Notes: a model not told the origin generated them from the sequence alone. Shown: positions 53,801-64,000, counted from the stretch's first letter. The stretch: DNA of 64,000 nucleotides from Sphaerolaimus hirsutus (GCA_964036195.1 OZ038450.1:17362701-17426700); one strand, 5' to 3'. Program-made: numbers and translations.

Positions 53801-55013
53801 ATTATAAACTGCCGGTCAATATAAATTGGCTTTCGCTCAAATTTTTTTCAAAAGTTTGTAGTTCGATCCAGGAAGGGAGTTCGGCCAAGGTGTTTGTATT
53901 TTTGGATAGCCCTAACATTTGTCTACTCGCACCCCCGGGGGGACCCCTGTGGCTGCACCCCCTCAGCCACAGGGGCGCCTCCCATAAAAATTTTTGATTT
54001 TTGAGTTGGTCAATATAATCAAGCTTTTTCCGGCATTTTTTTTGCTCGCTTTACACGGAATGTGTAAAGCGAGCAAAGCTATCCGATTTGGATACTTCAG
54101 GTGTAGAAATTCACGCTCTTTCTTTTGAGCGTGGATTCAAGCCATGTATCCAAAAAAAATCGCGAATTTTTCAAGTTATCGCTGATTTAAAAAAAATCTG
54201 TCTATCGCTACTGAATCTACAGGGTGGGGGTAAAAATTCAACTGTGGGAGGGTGAAAACTTAACGATGGGGGTTGAAAATTTGACATAGTATACAGAAAA
54301 GTATGGCGCACATTTTGAATACATCACCCCCACACATCTGTACACACAGAAAAAACTTTCGTAAAATAAAATTTGAAATTTAAACTAACTTTTTCTCGTC
54401 CAGGGGCGGAGGAGGACAATAAAACGTTAGTTTAAATTTCAAATTTTATTTTACGAAAGTTTTTTCTGTGTGTACAGATGTGTGGGGGTGATGTATTCAA
54501 AATGTGCGCCATAGTTTTCTGTATACTATGTCAAATTTTCAACCCCCATCGTTAAGTTTTCACCCTCCCACAGTTGAATTTTTACCCCCACCCTGTAGAT
54601 TCAGTAGCGATAGACAGATTTTTTTTAAATCAGCGATAACTTAAAAAATTCGCGATTTTTTTTGGATACAGGGCTTGAATCCACGCTCAAAAGAAAGAGC
54701 GTGAATTTCTACACCTGAAATATCTAAATCGGATAGCTTTGCTCGCTTTACACATTCTGTGTAAAGCGGGCAAAAAAATGCCGGAAAAAGCTTGATTATA
54801 TTGACCAACTCAAAAATGAAATTTTTTTACGGGAGGCGCACCTGTGGCTGAGGGGGTGCAGCGACAGGGGTCCCCCCGGGGGTGCGAATAGACAAATGTT
54901 AGGGCTATCTAAAAATACAAACACCTTGGCCGAACTCCCTTCCTGGATCGAACTACAAACTTTTAAAAAAAATTTGAGCGAAAGCCAGTTTATATTGACC
55001 GGCAGTTTATAAT
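53801..55013. mobile_element. 1.2-kb near-perfect palindrome (Tc1-like foldback)
   Basis: ATTATAAACTGCCGGTCAAT at the left, its inverse at the right; a TA target site may lie inside the first bases. Arms of about 590 bp mirror with few mismatches, including CAGGAAGGGAGTTCGGCCAA, CACCCCCGGGGGGACCCCTG, TTTTGAGCGTGGATTCAAGC and GTACACACAGAAAAAACTTT. The loop is about 36 bases at 54391-54426 (TTTTCTCGTCCAGGGGCGGA...). Short inner hairpins (GCTCGCTTTACAC / GTGTAAAGCGAGC) lie within each arm. No coding frame. Confidence 0.92.
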
Positions 55014-55124
55014 ACCTAGGTAAATATATACAAAAAGGTAAATATATTTACCGCAAAATTTGATACGTGTCCAAAATTTTAGGAATACATCAGAACAATA
55101 TAGGAGAAAATTGAACAAGGTGGC

Positions 55125-55345
55125 AATCCCAAGCCCTGTAAAGTGTAAAGTAAAGTGTCAAATGTAAAGTCAAATGCAAAGAAAAAAGTCAAATGTAAAG
55201 TCAAATGTAAAGTAAAGTGTCAATTGTCATGCAAAGTTCAGTAATAAAATCTTTTCTTTTTTGTTTTGATTGACACTTTACTTTGCATTTGACTTTACAT
55301 TTGACACTTTACTTTACACTTTACAGGGCTTGGGATTGCCCCGGT
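55125..55345. mobile_element. Hairpin element of the TGTAAAGTG type
   Basis: GGCAATCCCAAGCCCTGTAA left, its inverse right; the arms are tandem TGTAAAGTCAAATG words. Confidence 0.75.
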
Positions 55346-55820
55346 GTCGAATATGAAAACAACCATTTTAGGTGGCAGACCGGCACCCTGAAAAGTGTGA
55401 ATAAAGTCAAGTCTGAAATGCCATGAAAAGTGTGAATCAAAATAAAAAAGGAGGATTTTATTGCTGAACTTTCACACATATTGCATGTCATTTAACAAAT
55501 TTGCATGCAAATTAACAAACTTTCACGAAATTTGGACATGTATCAAACTGTGATTTCTCTCAAAAACTTTTTTTCCGCAGAATGCTTGAAAAAAAACAAC
55601 GGAAATTTGGTCACAGACAGCGGAGCGCATTGACAAATGACTCGAAGCGAAGCATTTGATGTGAATATTTGCGATTTAGATACGTGTGAATGGATGGCCC
55701 GTCCACAAACTTCTGGGACATTGTCTATGCATTTTATATGCTTACCTACTCGACGGATAGCAAAGTATGCAAAGTGACAAGTTGTTTATGTCTTAGTCGA
55801 TAACCAGCGGCCAGGATAGT
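55346..55820. other. No feature recognised
   Basis: AT-rich DNA; short TGAAAAGTGTGAA direct repeats at 55390-55440. Confidence 0.4.
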
Positions 55821-55821
55821 G

Positions 55822-55980
55822 CCCACACCATAGTTGACATCGACAGCAAATGTCAACTGGTTCTGATCCCAACTGAAAGCGTGCTGACGAGCCAACGAAC
55901 AACGTTCAACGGCAAGCATGGAATTAGGAACGGAACCAGTTGACATTTGGTGTCGATGTCAACTAGTGTGTGTGGGGCCA
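55822..55980. mobile_element. CTAGTTGACATCGACACC hairpin element
   Basis: 'CATAGTTGACATCGACAGC' left, 'GTCGATGTCAACTAGTG' right, inner AAATGTCAACTGGTTC mirrored. Confidence 0.75.
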
Positions 55981-56610
55981 TAGTTGTGTAAAATCACTTT
56001 CACAAAAAAGTTTTAGATGTTTGAACTAGTATTTTTTTTCTCGCAAATCTGATAAATTCGGCAGTTGAAAAAACGTAATTGATTCAAATCGGGATTTCTG
56101 GTTTAGAAAAGTAATAATATTAGGATAAAATATGTATTCCAAAAGTTGTTGGCACTGATGAGTTGTATTTACGGACAGATAATGCACTGTCCACGTAGTT
56201 TGTGAACACGCCATATTTTTCCACTATAGGATTCTATCGTGCAATTACAACTGAGCTCCATAATATTTTACAGAAAAAGGATAAATGCACATTTTCCAGC
56301 AAGATTAGCACAACATAAGGTGTGAAAATGAAAAATTAATTAAAATTACAGAGGCATCCGGGGGCGTCGTAAAAGGGACGACAAAAAATATTCTCATGAA
56401 GTGATTATAGATTTTTGTCCCATCGAATATTTTTTAATGGAATGTTTGTGGAAACGCGACCGATTTAAACAACATCATATCAAATATATACAAAAAATGA
56501 ATAAAAAACGTAATAAATTTAAAACCAATTCCACAATCAATTTTTCTCGTGCACCGATGTTATCTCTGCCAAAAGCCTTTAGTGCCCAAGTGTCATTCGA
56601 AAAAGTGCGG
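55981..56610. other. AT-rich DNA with an unconvincing open frame
   Basis: A plus-strand frame from about 56351 is open for 150 codons with AT-rich codons and no family resemblance; its end lies in a repeat. I do not call it a gene. Confidence 0.4.
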
Positions 56611-56619
56611 CACCCCCTA

Positions 56620-56782
56620 CTAGGGTTCAAACGGATCGGGTTTCACGATCGGGATTGGTTTTTGTGTATTCGGTATTGGGGGTATCGGAATCGGAACCGC
56701 AAAATACCGAAGATTATCGGGATTCGGAATCGGGATCGGAATATGACCGGGTTTCTCGGGATCGGACCTACCCTAATGGGAC
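56620..56782. mobile_element. Short inverted-repeat element with GATCGGG words
   Basis: TAGGGTTCAAACGGATCGGG left, inverse 'TTCTCGGGATCGGACCTACCCTA'-type right end, interior of GGAATCGG/GGGATCGG words. Flanks show no clear duplication. Confidence 0.6.
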
Positions 56783-57238
56783 GGTTTCAATCACTGGTAC
56801 TGGGCATTTGGCAGGTGCATGGCACAAATCACACTCATTGACACATTTCCATGAAATGACGGAAAAAATATCACGAATGCGAGTAACGTTATCGAATAAA
56901 TGTACAGCTAGTGGCAAAAAAAGTTGATTTTAGAAGACTCTGCACATCATAAAGCTGTAAGCTGTTCAAAAAAATTAGCTCAAAATAAAGACCGTTCAGA
57001 TGCGCAAAAATATGAAAAGATATTTCAATAAATACAATGAGATAATCTGCGTTTCATACGCCAGATTGAAAAGAAAAACCCTTTCACCTTAAAAAAATAG
57101 ACAATGTTCCTGTTTTAGGACGTTATACTAGCGTGCAGATGAAAGATTGTCAAAAATCCACTGCAGACAAAATTGATTCAAAATATCCCAGAGGTGACCG
57201 AACATGGTTATAACAGAAGGTGATTCTCGATAAGTAAT
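56783..57238. other. No feature recognised
   Basis: AT-rich DNA downstream of the arrestin gene; no repeat match found. Confidence 0.4.
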
Positions 57239-57358
57239 TACCGTATTTCTTCTAATAGAACGGCATACCTCCAATAAAACGGCACCTCCAATAGAACGGC
57301 AGGTAAAAAAGTTGACGACAAAAGCGAACGGCGCCGTTCGATTAGAAGAAATACGGTA
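57239..57358. mobile_element. TACCGTATTTCTTC family element (AATAGAACGGC type), complete
   Basis: 120 bp: TACCGTATTTCTTCTAATAG left, CGATTAGAAGAAATACGGTA right, CTCCAATAGAACGGCA units between. TA is the likely target duplication. It lies about 490 bp beyond the arrestin stop. Confidence 0.85.
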
Positions 57359-57846
57359 TTATTGTAATTATCGACAATTTCCATTTGTATTTTTGATTCC
57401 AAATACAGACCGTGAGAAGTACATACAGACACTTCTGGGACATCCGAAGTACCTATGCATTAAATGTTCATATATTCTTGAATAACTCCCCAGTGCTGGC
57501 GACAAGAGAAATAAATGATCATCATTGAATAACCCCCCCCCCCCGTTCCATTTCCATACAAGTGAGGAGGGTACGATGCTATGAAATCATGAACATTAGA
57601 TAGAAATGCCCATACTAATCGAGTAGCTCCAAAAAGTAAAAAGTAAAAAGCTCCAAGTAAAAAGCTCCAAAAACGACTCAAATCACGCTAAAATTATTTT
57701 CGATCTGAACAAAGAACACCGGGGGTAAATATATCCAAGAATATACGAAAAATTTCAAACTTTCAAGGAATGACTAAATTTATAAAATACAAAATGAAAT
57801 GTGACTGCAGAAAATCAGCTGTTTACAAGACCAAAACTCACGAATT

Positions 57847-57952
57847 TCATGACTTGTGTCCATTTCCATTAAATTCATTCGTGGCCTCTTTCAGTCGCAA
57901 ACGGGCGAAATCCTCGAAAATTATGTCGTCATCGTTGGGATTGTTTTCGCAG
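57847..57952 (-). CDS. Arrestin, last coding exon
   Basis: Minus-strand exon after TTTTTCAG|, 106 bp, ending in TGA at 57847-57849. Its first base completes a Ser codon from the exon at 58599-58880. It reads 'CENNPNDDDIIFEDFARLRL', then 'KEATNEFNGNGHKS'. The arrestin C-tail carries a 'DDDIxFEDFARxRLK' block; 'FEDFARLR' fits the AP-2 beta-appendage motif FxxFxxxR, which in non-visual arrestins couples activated receptors to clathrin-coated pits. The presence of this motif suggests a beta-arrestin type. A clathrin-box motif (LIELD-like) would lie just upstream: 'LIQLDT' is encoded at the end of the previous exon. All phases agree, so this looks functional. Confidence 0.93.
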
Positions 57953-58598
57953 CTGAAAAATTCAAAAACGGAATTTGAAAAAATAGCTCCAATTTAAGTT
58001 TATGTGCACATTGTTTAGGCGAAATGTTTTAGCGCGGGAATAAAATTTGCAGGAGGCAGAAAATCGGCATCACCTTGGAAAAAAATTTTTTCGGCAACAT
58101 CTTTTTTTCCGGCCGCACATTGAAAAAGTCAAGCTCGATGGACACATGTGGGGACATAGTGGAAAGCACTTTGGCAATTCAATATTCGTGAATTACATTT
58201 TGGGACCAATAAACTTACGATCAATTATTAAAACGTTCCACGTCTGGTCCTGTCCTCAAAAACCGAACGAAATTACCACGGAAATATCGAAATTTCACAT
58301 CGAAATTAAACGAACATTTGGTGGTTTCGAAGTCAAGTTCAAAAATTTAAAAAGTTCAAACGTTCGAAGTTCAAAAATGCTCTATACTCGATATAATAAA
58401 TCATTATAATCTTTCGTACATTGCTCTTTGAAATGAAGTCAATTGAGTGAAACAAAGTTTCAGGGAGTGAAACGTCGTGAAACCTAAAAAAACCTCTGGG
58501 AAGAAAACCGCACGTTTTTTCCACAACTCTCCGACTTTTGAAATCACCAATTCCACTCCACAAACCGAAAATGAAAATTACAAAAACACCAAACCGAC

Positions 58599-58880
58599 CT
58601 AGTATCAAGTTGAATCAAATCCACTTCAACTGCATCCTCACTATTAGCTCTACCACCTGCAACCCTACCCTTCTCTCCTTTCTTTGCCTCACCCTTGTTT
58701 TCCCTATCATCGCCTAACTGTATAGAATCTGCAGGCACGTAGGCTGGCTTAGGGTGCATCAGGGTGAATGGCAATTCGGCCGCTAATTCGCCTCCTAATG
58801 CACCGCCGATTGCTAAGCGAAGACGCACTTTGTATTGGACCACGATTCCTAGGTTTTCCTTTGGTGAATCGGGGTGGAGG
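58599..58880 (-). CDS. Arrestin, penultimate visible exon
   Basis: 282-bp minus-strand exon between CATTCAG| and CTAG|GTCGGT. It reads 'LHPDSPKENLGIVVQYKVRL', 'RLAIGGALGGELAAELPFTL', 'MHPKPAYVP', a charged insert of about 35 residues rich in Lys, Glu and Gly, and ends 'VEVDLIQLDT'. 'LGIxVxYKVxVxL' and 'ELPFTLMHPKP' are the last strands of the arrestin C-domain. 'LIQLD' fits the clathrin box L[IL]x[LI][DE]. The charged insert replaces the usual short linker and is the least conserved part. It splices in phase both ways (AT|C and AG|C). Confidence 0.95.
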
Positions 58881-58948
58881 CTGAATGGGGGGTATTCAAG
58901 ATGATATTTTTTCATGATATGTTTGAGTGGCACCCGAAACGATCCAGC

Positions 58949-59364
58949 TACCGTATTTCTTCAAATAGAACGGCATAGCTTCAATAGAACGGCACCTCCA
59001 TCAGAACGGCAGGTTGTGGCACTTTTTTCACCCGCGAAAAGTATAGAACGGCAGCCTCGCATAGAACGGCAGGTAGAAATTATCTTGGAAAAGTGCCAAA
59101 ACACAAGAATATTTGCACTTGAAGAATGGGTGGTGATAACATTCAAGGTATTCAGAAATGATCCAGGGTTGTTTTAACATTTGGTTTTGTTTGAATTGAT
59201 GCTCTGGGATTAAAATGTTACTCATATATCTTTAAATATACTAAATATCAGATCAAAATGTGTGAAAAACCTGGTGGAAAAGAACGACTTTTTCCAATAG
59301 AACGGCAGGTAAAAAATGTGATGAAAAAATAGAATGGCGCTCTTCTATAACAACAAATACGGTA
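58949..59364. mobile_element. TACCGTATTTCTTC family element inside an arrestin intron
   Basis: TACCGTATTTCTTCAAATAG left with CTCCATCAGAACGGCA-type units to 59090; right end 'ATAACAACAAATACGGTA' with AATAGAACGGCAGG unit at 59298. It occupies most of the intron between the exons at 58880 and 59448. Confidence 0.75.
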
Positions 59365-59447
59365 TCTATCTATTCATCTATCCCAGGCACCGCTCAGCTA
59401 TCTACTAAAAAAACTAGAAAATAGAATTAACTACAGTAAAAACTCAC

Positions 59448-59591
59448 ATAGTGCTACTAGCCAAATTAGTATCCTCGTGTTTCAATTGCCCATCCAACGC
59501 GAGGCCCCTTTTATCTTTATTATTTGACAAAAGTGGACATAAAGTGTACACTTTAGATAAAGTGCCGCCGGGACCCACTGGAAAACCTTCC
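59448..59591 (-). CDS. Arrestin exon (C-domain, polar loop region)
   Basis: 144-bp minus-strand exon between CACTACAG| and AT|GTGAGT. It reads '[20 protein letters not shown]', '[20 protein letters not shown]', 'TNLASST'. '[19 protein letters not shown]' is one of the most conserved arrestin segments; it contains the residues ('LDGxLKHED') of the loop that, with the N-domain, forms the polar core and the lariat loop holding the inactive state. Its first base completes the Thr codon begun in the exon at 59965-60122, and its last two bases start an Ile codon finished at 58880. Confidence 0.97.
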
Positions 59592-59964
59592 CTGTAGTGT
59601 GATAATGTAAGAATGTCAAATTTAAATTCAAATAAAGTATTAAAAATTTTTTTATCAAATTTAAGTAAGAATATAAGAGTGTAATAATGGACTATTAGTC
59701 TTCTGATTGGCAACTATCCAACTTAGTGGAAACAATCCACAACACTTTTAACTCAAGCAACGTTATCTATTTAGATTGATTTGTATTAAATACAATTTAC
59801 AATCACAAAAATATTGAATAGCAATTGCAGCGAAAAAACACCTTTTTAATGAACATGTTAAGGAATTACAGGCCTTTTCGACGCACATCCGGAAATCTTC
59901 CAACTTAAAACCCAGAGAAAAAAACAAATTTGAAAAAATAAAAAATTTAAAAAATACAACCAAC

Positions 59965-60122
59965 GTGCTGTCCAATTTCGCCACTTCACACGTATAGGTA
60001 GCGGTTGTAAAAAGGCAAATCTCAGCCACTTGAGCCACTGCAACTTTGACCTTTTTCACGGTGCGCCCGGAATTGTTCGCAACGTGTACATTTACGCTGA
60101 TCGATTCCCCGTGGTAGTATAG
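59965..60122 (-). CDS. Arrestin exon (start of C-domain), gene continues upstream
   Basis: 158-bp minus-strand exon after a C-rich tract and CAG|, ending AC|GTTGGT. It reads '[20 protein letters not shown]', '[20 protein letters not shown]', '[12 protein letters not shown]'. This is the first part of the arrestin C-domain ('YYHGExIxVNVxVxNNxxKTVKKIKxxVxQxxxICLFxTxxYxxxVAxxE'). It ends in phase 2, matching the next exon. Exons for the N-domain are not seen between 60123 and the window end; they should lie beyond a long intron that holds the hAT-like element 60333-61181, the gap and probably the gypsy element. Confidence 0.97.
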
Positions 60123-60332
60123 CTGGGGGGGGGGGGTTATTTGAGATGGGGATTAAATTTTGTGTAGAAAGTTACATTCTTCAACGAATTGAGCCGGTTT
60201 TGCACGGCTTAGGACTGATAATAAACTGTTTTTCAATGCAAACTATTTTAGAAGTGAGATTCAGGTAGGGTTGAAATTTTAAAACATTTCGGGTTTGGGT
60301 GTCGGTCAAAAAAAGTTCGGGTCTGCTATAGG

Positions 60333-61181
60333 TAGGGTGGCAGACGGAACGGCCTTGCGGTAAACCGTACGGTACGGTAAATTTTCTCTTTTGCGGTAAA
60401 CGGTACGGTACGGTAAATCTTCAATTTTGCGGTAAACGGTACGGTACGGTAAATCTGAAAAGTGCGGTTCGCGGTACGGTACGGTAAATTTTCGCTTGTC
60501 AGAAATGTACCAATGCCGGACTACAGACAACTTTCACTTCATGAATTGACAGGAAATTGAATTATGCAATGTGTTAATGGACTTTAGAACACAATAACAG
60601 TGTGATAACATAGAATTACATTAACCACAATGCAGTGGCTCAATATATAGGCTTTTTTAAGGTTTAGAAGGAAGAAATGGAGAAAAATAGCTAAAAGTGG
60701 GTGAAAAATAGCTAAGTGGGTGAAAATGGTAAAAGTGCATACATATGTACCTACAACAAATAAGCTCAAAACATTGAGGATGATGTAAAATGACTACAGT
60801 GCGATTTGAAGCACACGGCTGGATTTTAAAAACACATTATACTAATGTAAATGAAGAGTTACAGCAATATTGCATGTGGAAATGGAAGGGTTTCAAATCA
60901 GTCCAAACAATGTTGTCAAACTTGCGCGCTTGCGCGCAAAAAATTTGCAGAACACCACATCTTAAAGTCAATTTTAAGGTGAATTTTTAAGGTCAATTTG
61001 AGTCAAATTTACCGCATTTTCTGCGGTAAATGAGTGCGGTACGCGGTACGGTACGGTAAATTTTGAAAAAATGCTGTACGCGGTACGGTACGGTAAATTT
61101 CTAAAAGTGCGGTAAACGGTACGGTACAGTAAATTTTCCAAAAATGCGGTACGGTACGGTACGGTAATGTCTGCCACCCTA
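60333..61181. mobile_element. hAT-like element with GGTACGGTA arrays, 8-bp TSD GCTATAGG
   Basis: TAGGGTGGCAGAC at the left, GTCTGCCACCCTA at the right; flanks 60325-60332 and 61182-61189 are both GCTATAGG. Each subterminal region has four or five units of GCGGTAAACGGTACGGTACG type. The middle is AT-rich without a transposase. A fragment of the family is at 25065-25215. Confidence 0.95.
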
Positions 61182-61189
61182 GCTATAGG

Positions 61190-61446
61190 TGCCATTTAAT
61201 TAATACCTCAGTCGGTGCTAATAAGGTATTTACAACTTTTACCAGCACTACTTTCTCATTACTACCGAACACACGCACATTTTCCCCCACCCCACTTTTT
61301 AAATTGAAAGTTAAAATTTTCAAATTGTTCAGAGCAAACTTATTTGCACACAGATTCCAATTCTATTATTCAACATTGGAATTTTGTTGACACACGTTCA
61401 TTTTGTGACTTTTGTGAATAGACGTCGCGATCGCGCGCGAACAGTG
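61190..61446. other. No feature recognised before the gap
   Basis: AT-rich DNA ending in CGTCGCGATCGCGCGCGAAC at the edge of the gap. Confidence 0.4.
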
Positions 61447-61646
61447 NNNNNNNNNNNNNNNNNNNNNNNNNNNNNNNNNNNNNNNNNNNNNNNNNNNNNN
61501 NNNNNNNNNNNNNNNNNNNNNNNNNNNNNNNNNNNNNNNNNNNNNNNNNNNNNNNNNNNNNNNNNNNNNNNNNNNNNNNNNNNNNNNNNNNNNNNNNNNN
61601 NNNNNNNNNNNNNNNNNNNNNNNNNNNNNNNNNNNNNNNNNNNNNN
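61447..61646. other. Assembly gap (200 N)
   Basis: Exactly 200 unknown bases. A round number suggests an estimated or default gap size. The gypsy open frame begins directly at its right edge. Confidence 1.
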
Positions 61647-64000
61647 GCCAACAGTGTTCAGATGTATTCATGTCCTATGTTGAAAAAACCAGATAACTTG
61701 TCAACATCAGAATGGCAACATTCATGTTGCGTGTTGTCAAATGTTGATGTGGCACAGTCTAACTTGACGATGTATAATACTGTAGTTCCGGTGAACTCTT
61801 CTAAAGTCTTTTTGGTGCATTTGTTCAACACACATGATTTCCCAGTGATTGTCCCTGAAAATTCTCCGTTATATCGATGTGATGTATATGATTCCAACCT
61901 CATTTATAAACCAGGCTCGAGTTTTTCGTCAATTTTCAAATCAGACAGTCATTTAGCTTGTTTTGGCGTCACTCGTGCAGGCGGGGCCCTTGAATTGCCC
62001 ACTCCGCCAGATGTAGAGGTAGAATCCAAGGAAAATACGCCTACGACGCCGGCTGAACGTGCTTCGCATATTTGGAAAGTGCTTGAACCACTTCCTAGAG
62101 TGGAAATGACTCCTGAGGAGACGTCACGGTTTCGCAAATTAATTTCAGACTTCCATGATGTATTCAGTTGCGATGATTATGACGTCGGGGAAACGCATGT
62201 CGTATCACATCAAATCATCACAGACCCTAAACAACCACCTATTAAACAAGCAGCTCGCTATGAAGCACGTAGCAGGAGAGCATTCATTCACAAAACTATA
62301 AAATCAATGTTGCGCGAGGGTATAATTGAACCGTCAAATGGGGCATGGGCATCGCCCATCACCATTGCCCCTAAGGGTACAGATGATTTCCGGTTTTGCG
62401 TTGATTTTAAATTGGTGAACCTCATTACGAAAATTGATTCATTTCCTTTGCCGCGTATTGCTGAATTATTGGCTGAATTCTCGGGTCGCAAGGTTTTCAC
62501 TGCTTTAGACATTCGCCATGGATATTACAATGTACCTCTTTCCGACGAGAGTACTCGGGAGCGCACTTCTTTCGTGTGTTCGCTTGGACAGTTCCGATAC
62601 ACCAGAATGCCATTCGGTACTGTGAACGCGGGTGCGACTTTTTCGCGTCTCATGACCGTAATTTTGTCGGATTTAAATGAAGATCCTTCAAAGCCGTGGG
62701 TCCGAGCGTACATCGACGACATTTTGTGCAGTAGTTACGACATTTCTGAACATTTTGTGCATTTGAGGCGTTTGCTTGCGCGCCTGAGATGGGCTAATCT
62801 GAAAATTCAACCAAAAAAATGTAATTTTTTCGCCTCAGAGTTGAAATATTTGGGACATCAAGTGTCCGCTTCTGGTATCTCTCCAGCTCCAAAACGTTTC
62901 CGGGCTGTTATTGATCAGCCAAAGGTCCACACGAAGCAAGATCTCAGACGTTTTCTTGGCAAGTGTATATATTACTCGCATTTCATTCCCAGTTTTAGCC
63001 GTATATCGGCGCCTCTTTATGCGGTCCTTCGTGGCACTGTGCCAAAACATGGAAACACACCCTTCGAGTGGACTGAAGACATGATGACTGCTTGGGACAC
63101 TCTCAAGCACCTCCTCTCCACAGCGCCGGTGCTAGCACACCCGGTTTTTGATACCCCAGAAGGGTTTGTTTTGGAAACCGATGCTAGTGGATTCGGGTTG
63201 GGCGCAGTTTTGTCCCAGAGAGGACCGGACGGAAAGCTTCATCCAATTTCGTACATTTCCAAACGCTTGACACACCCGCATACCTCATATTCTGCTGCCT
63301 CACTTGAGGCTTTGTGCATTTGTTGGGCGCTGAGACGCCTCGCAGATTATGTTGAAGGACAAAAGGTGACTGTCATCACCGACAACAGTGGGATACAACA
63401 GGTGTTACGCAGTCCGCATCACAGTAAATTAGAACGTTGGGCAATGTTCGTCCAGGACAAAATTACGTCCTTTGTCCATCGGTCTGGTGCCGAGAATGTT
63501 GTAGCGGACGCTTTGTCCAGAAATCCGATTTCTGAGGACGAATTTGGTGAGGATGAGTTGAATGTCCCTACAGCTATTGTAAATGGTCGAGCAGATTTGG
63601 CTGTGTGTGCACGAGCCAAACCAATATTGTCCGTAAGCACCGTCATCGATTGGGGACAAATTCAAAAACAAGATCCAGAACTTGCGGACATAATTTCAAG
63701 GTTGAAACAGGATGCCAATTCTGTTCCAAATGCGTTTTTGATTGATGACATTTTATACCATCGAGCCCCGATTTCTTCGAAACACTTGGCGATTTGGCCA
63801 CCTGCCAACTGGCGCCAAGCGTGTTTGATGCAGGCGCATTTGGGCGTGTATGCGAGTCATGGGAGTCAGCAAAGGACTTTACACTTACTGTGCCAGTATT
63901 TTTCATGGCCGACAATTAGAGATGATATTTTGAAGTTTTGCAGTTCCTGCGCTGATTGCATGCAGTATAAACTGCACAGGGTTAATGCTTCTCCTTTAGG
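61647..64000 (+). CDS. pol: Ty3/gypsy retrotransposon pol polyprotein (partial at both ends)
   Basis: One uninterrupted frame of 784 codons runs from the gap to the window end. Codons 1-140 form a spacer after the protease ('PVNSSKVFLVHLFNTHDFPV'). The reverse transcriptase follows: 'WASPITIAPKG', first catalytic Asp in 'TALDIRHGYY' (residue 288) and the 'YIDD' box (355-358). 'KKCNFF', 'YLGHQVSASGI' and 'DLRRFLGKCIYYSHFIP' are typical of the thumb region. RNase H starts near 500 with 'LETDASGFGLGAVL' (Asp512) and ends with 'VVADALSRNP'. The integrase zinc-binding HHCC domain begins near 700: H731, H738, C768, C771. The order RT-RNase H-integrase identifies Ty3/gypsy. No stop or shift is seen. 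Gag, protease and 5' LTR lie in or beyond the gap; the integrase core and 3' LTR lie beyond the window. The intact frame suggests a recent insertion. Confidence 0.97.

Noticed and set aside
56351..56841. 146-codon or longer plus-strand frame
   Set aside because: Codons are AT-rich, no family resemblance, and the end runs into an inverted-repeat element.
61366..61683. Open frames across the N run
   Set aside because: Unknown bases cannot be translated; these are artefacts.

Overview
The window looks like intergenic and intronic DNA of a chitin-bearing invertebrate animal. The evidence is spliced exons with canonical AG/GT borders (arrestin, muscle-type myosin heavy chain, peritrophin-type chitin-binding domains, an RCC1-like protein), GC-rich exons in an AT-rich background, a LINE, a Ty3/gypsy retrotransposon, and a very heavy load of short DNA transposons. 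No bacterial or viral organisation is present. I cannot name the phylum or species from sequence alone. There is one assembly gap (61447-61646).

Layout. 1-850: an array of small hairpin units. 856-2049: 3' remnant of a LINE on the minus strand. 2047-14900: foldback and hAT-like elements surrounding remnants of cysteine-rich exons (chitin-binding exon at 2942-3562 split by an 8-bp-TSD element; others near 4.4 and 8.8 kb). 14920-27190: copy A of a duplicated unit holding broken exons of a myosin heavy chain tail followed by a chitin-binding exon, blown apart by nested insertions. 27.3-32.7 kb: more elements, plus a GC-rich terminal exon at 29722-29830. 32758-37015: copy B of the duplicated unit, with different insertions. 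37.0-37.7 kb: minisatellite. 38.4-50.3 kb: dense foldback elements with isolated exon-like islands at 45.2 and 46.5 kb. 50.3-53.0 kb: minus-strand exons of an RCC1-repeat protein, two of them broken. 53.8-55.0 kb: a 1.2-kb near-perfect palindrome. 57.8-60.1 kb: the best gene in the window, the last four exons of a beta-arrestin-like gene on the minus strand with all splice phases agreeing. 61.6-64.0 kb: an open Ty3/gypsy pol frame running off the window.

Main themes. (1) Transposition is readable in detail: at least ten elements have 8-bp target duplications, and four insertions have an uninterrupted paralogous 'empty site' elsewhere in the same window. (2) Element families share an architecture: a short conserved end followed by many copies of a family-specific short word (GGCGCC, GTAC, TTCGAA, AACGTT and others). 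(3) A second superfamily shares the end TACCGTATT and carries one of three different reiterated units. (4) Insertions are stacked up to five deep inside the myosin pseudogene. Only arrestin and the gypsy pol frame look intact; most other coding remnants carry stops, frameshifts or insertions.
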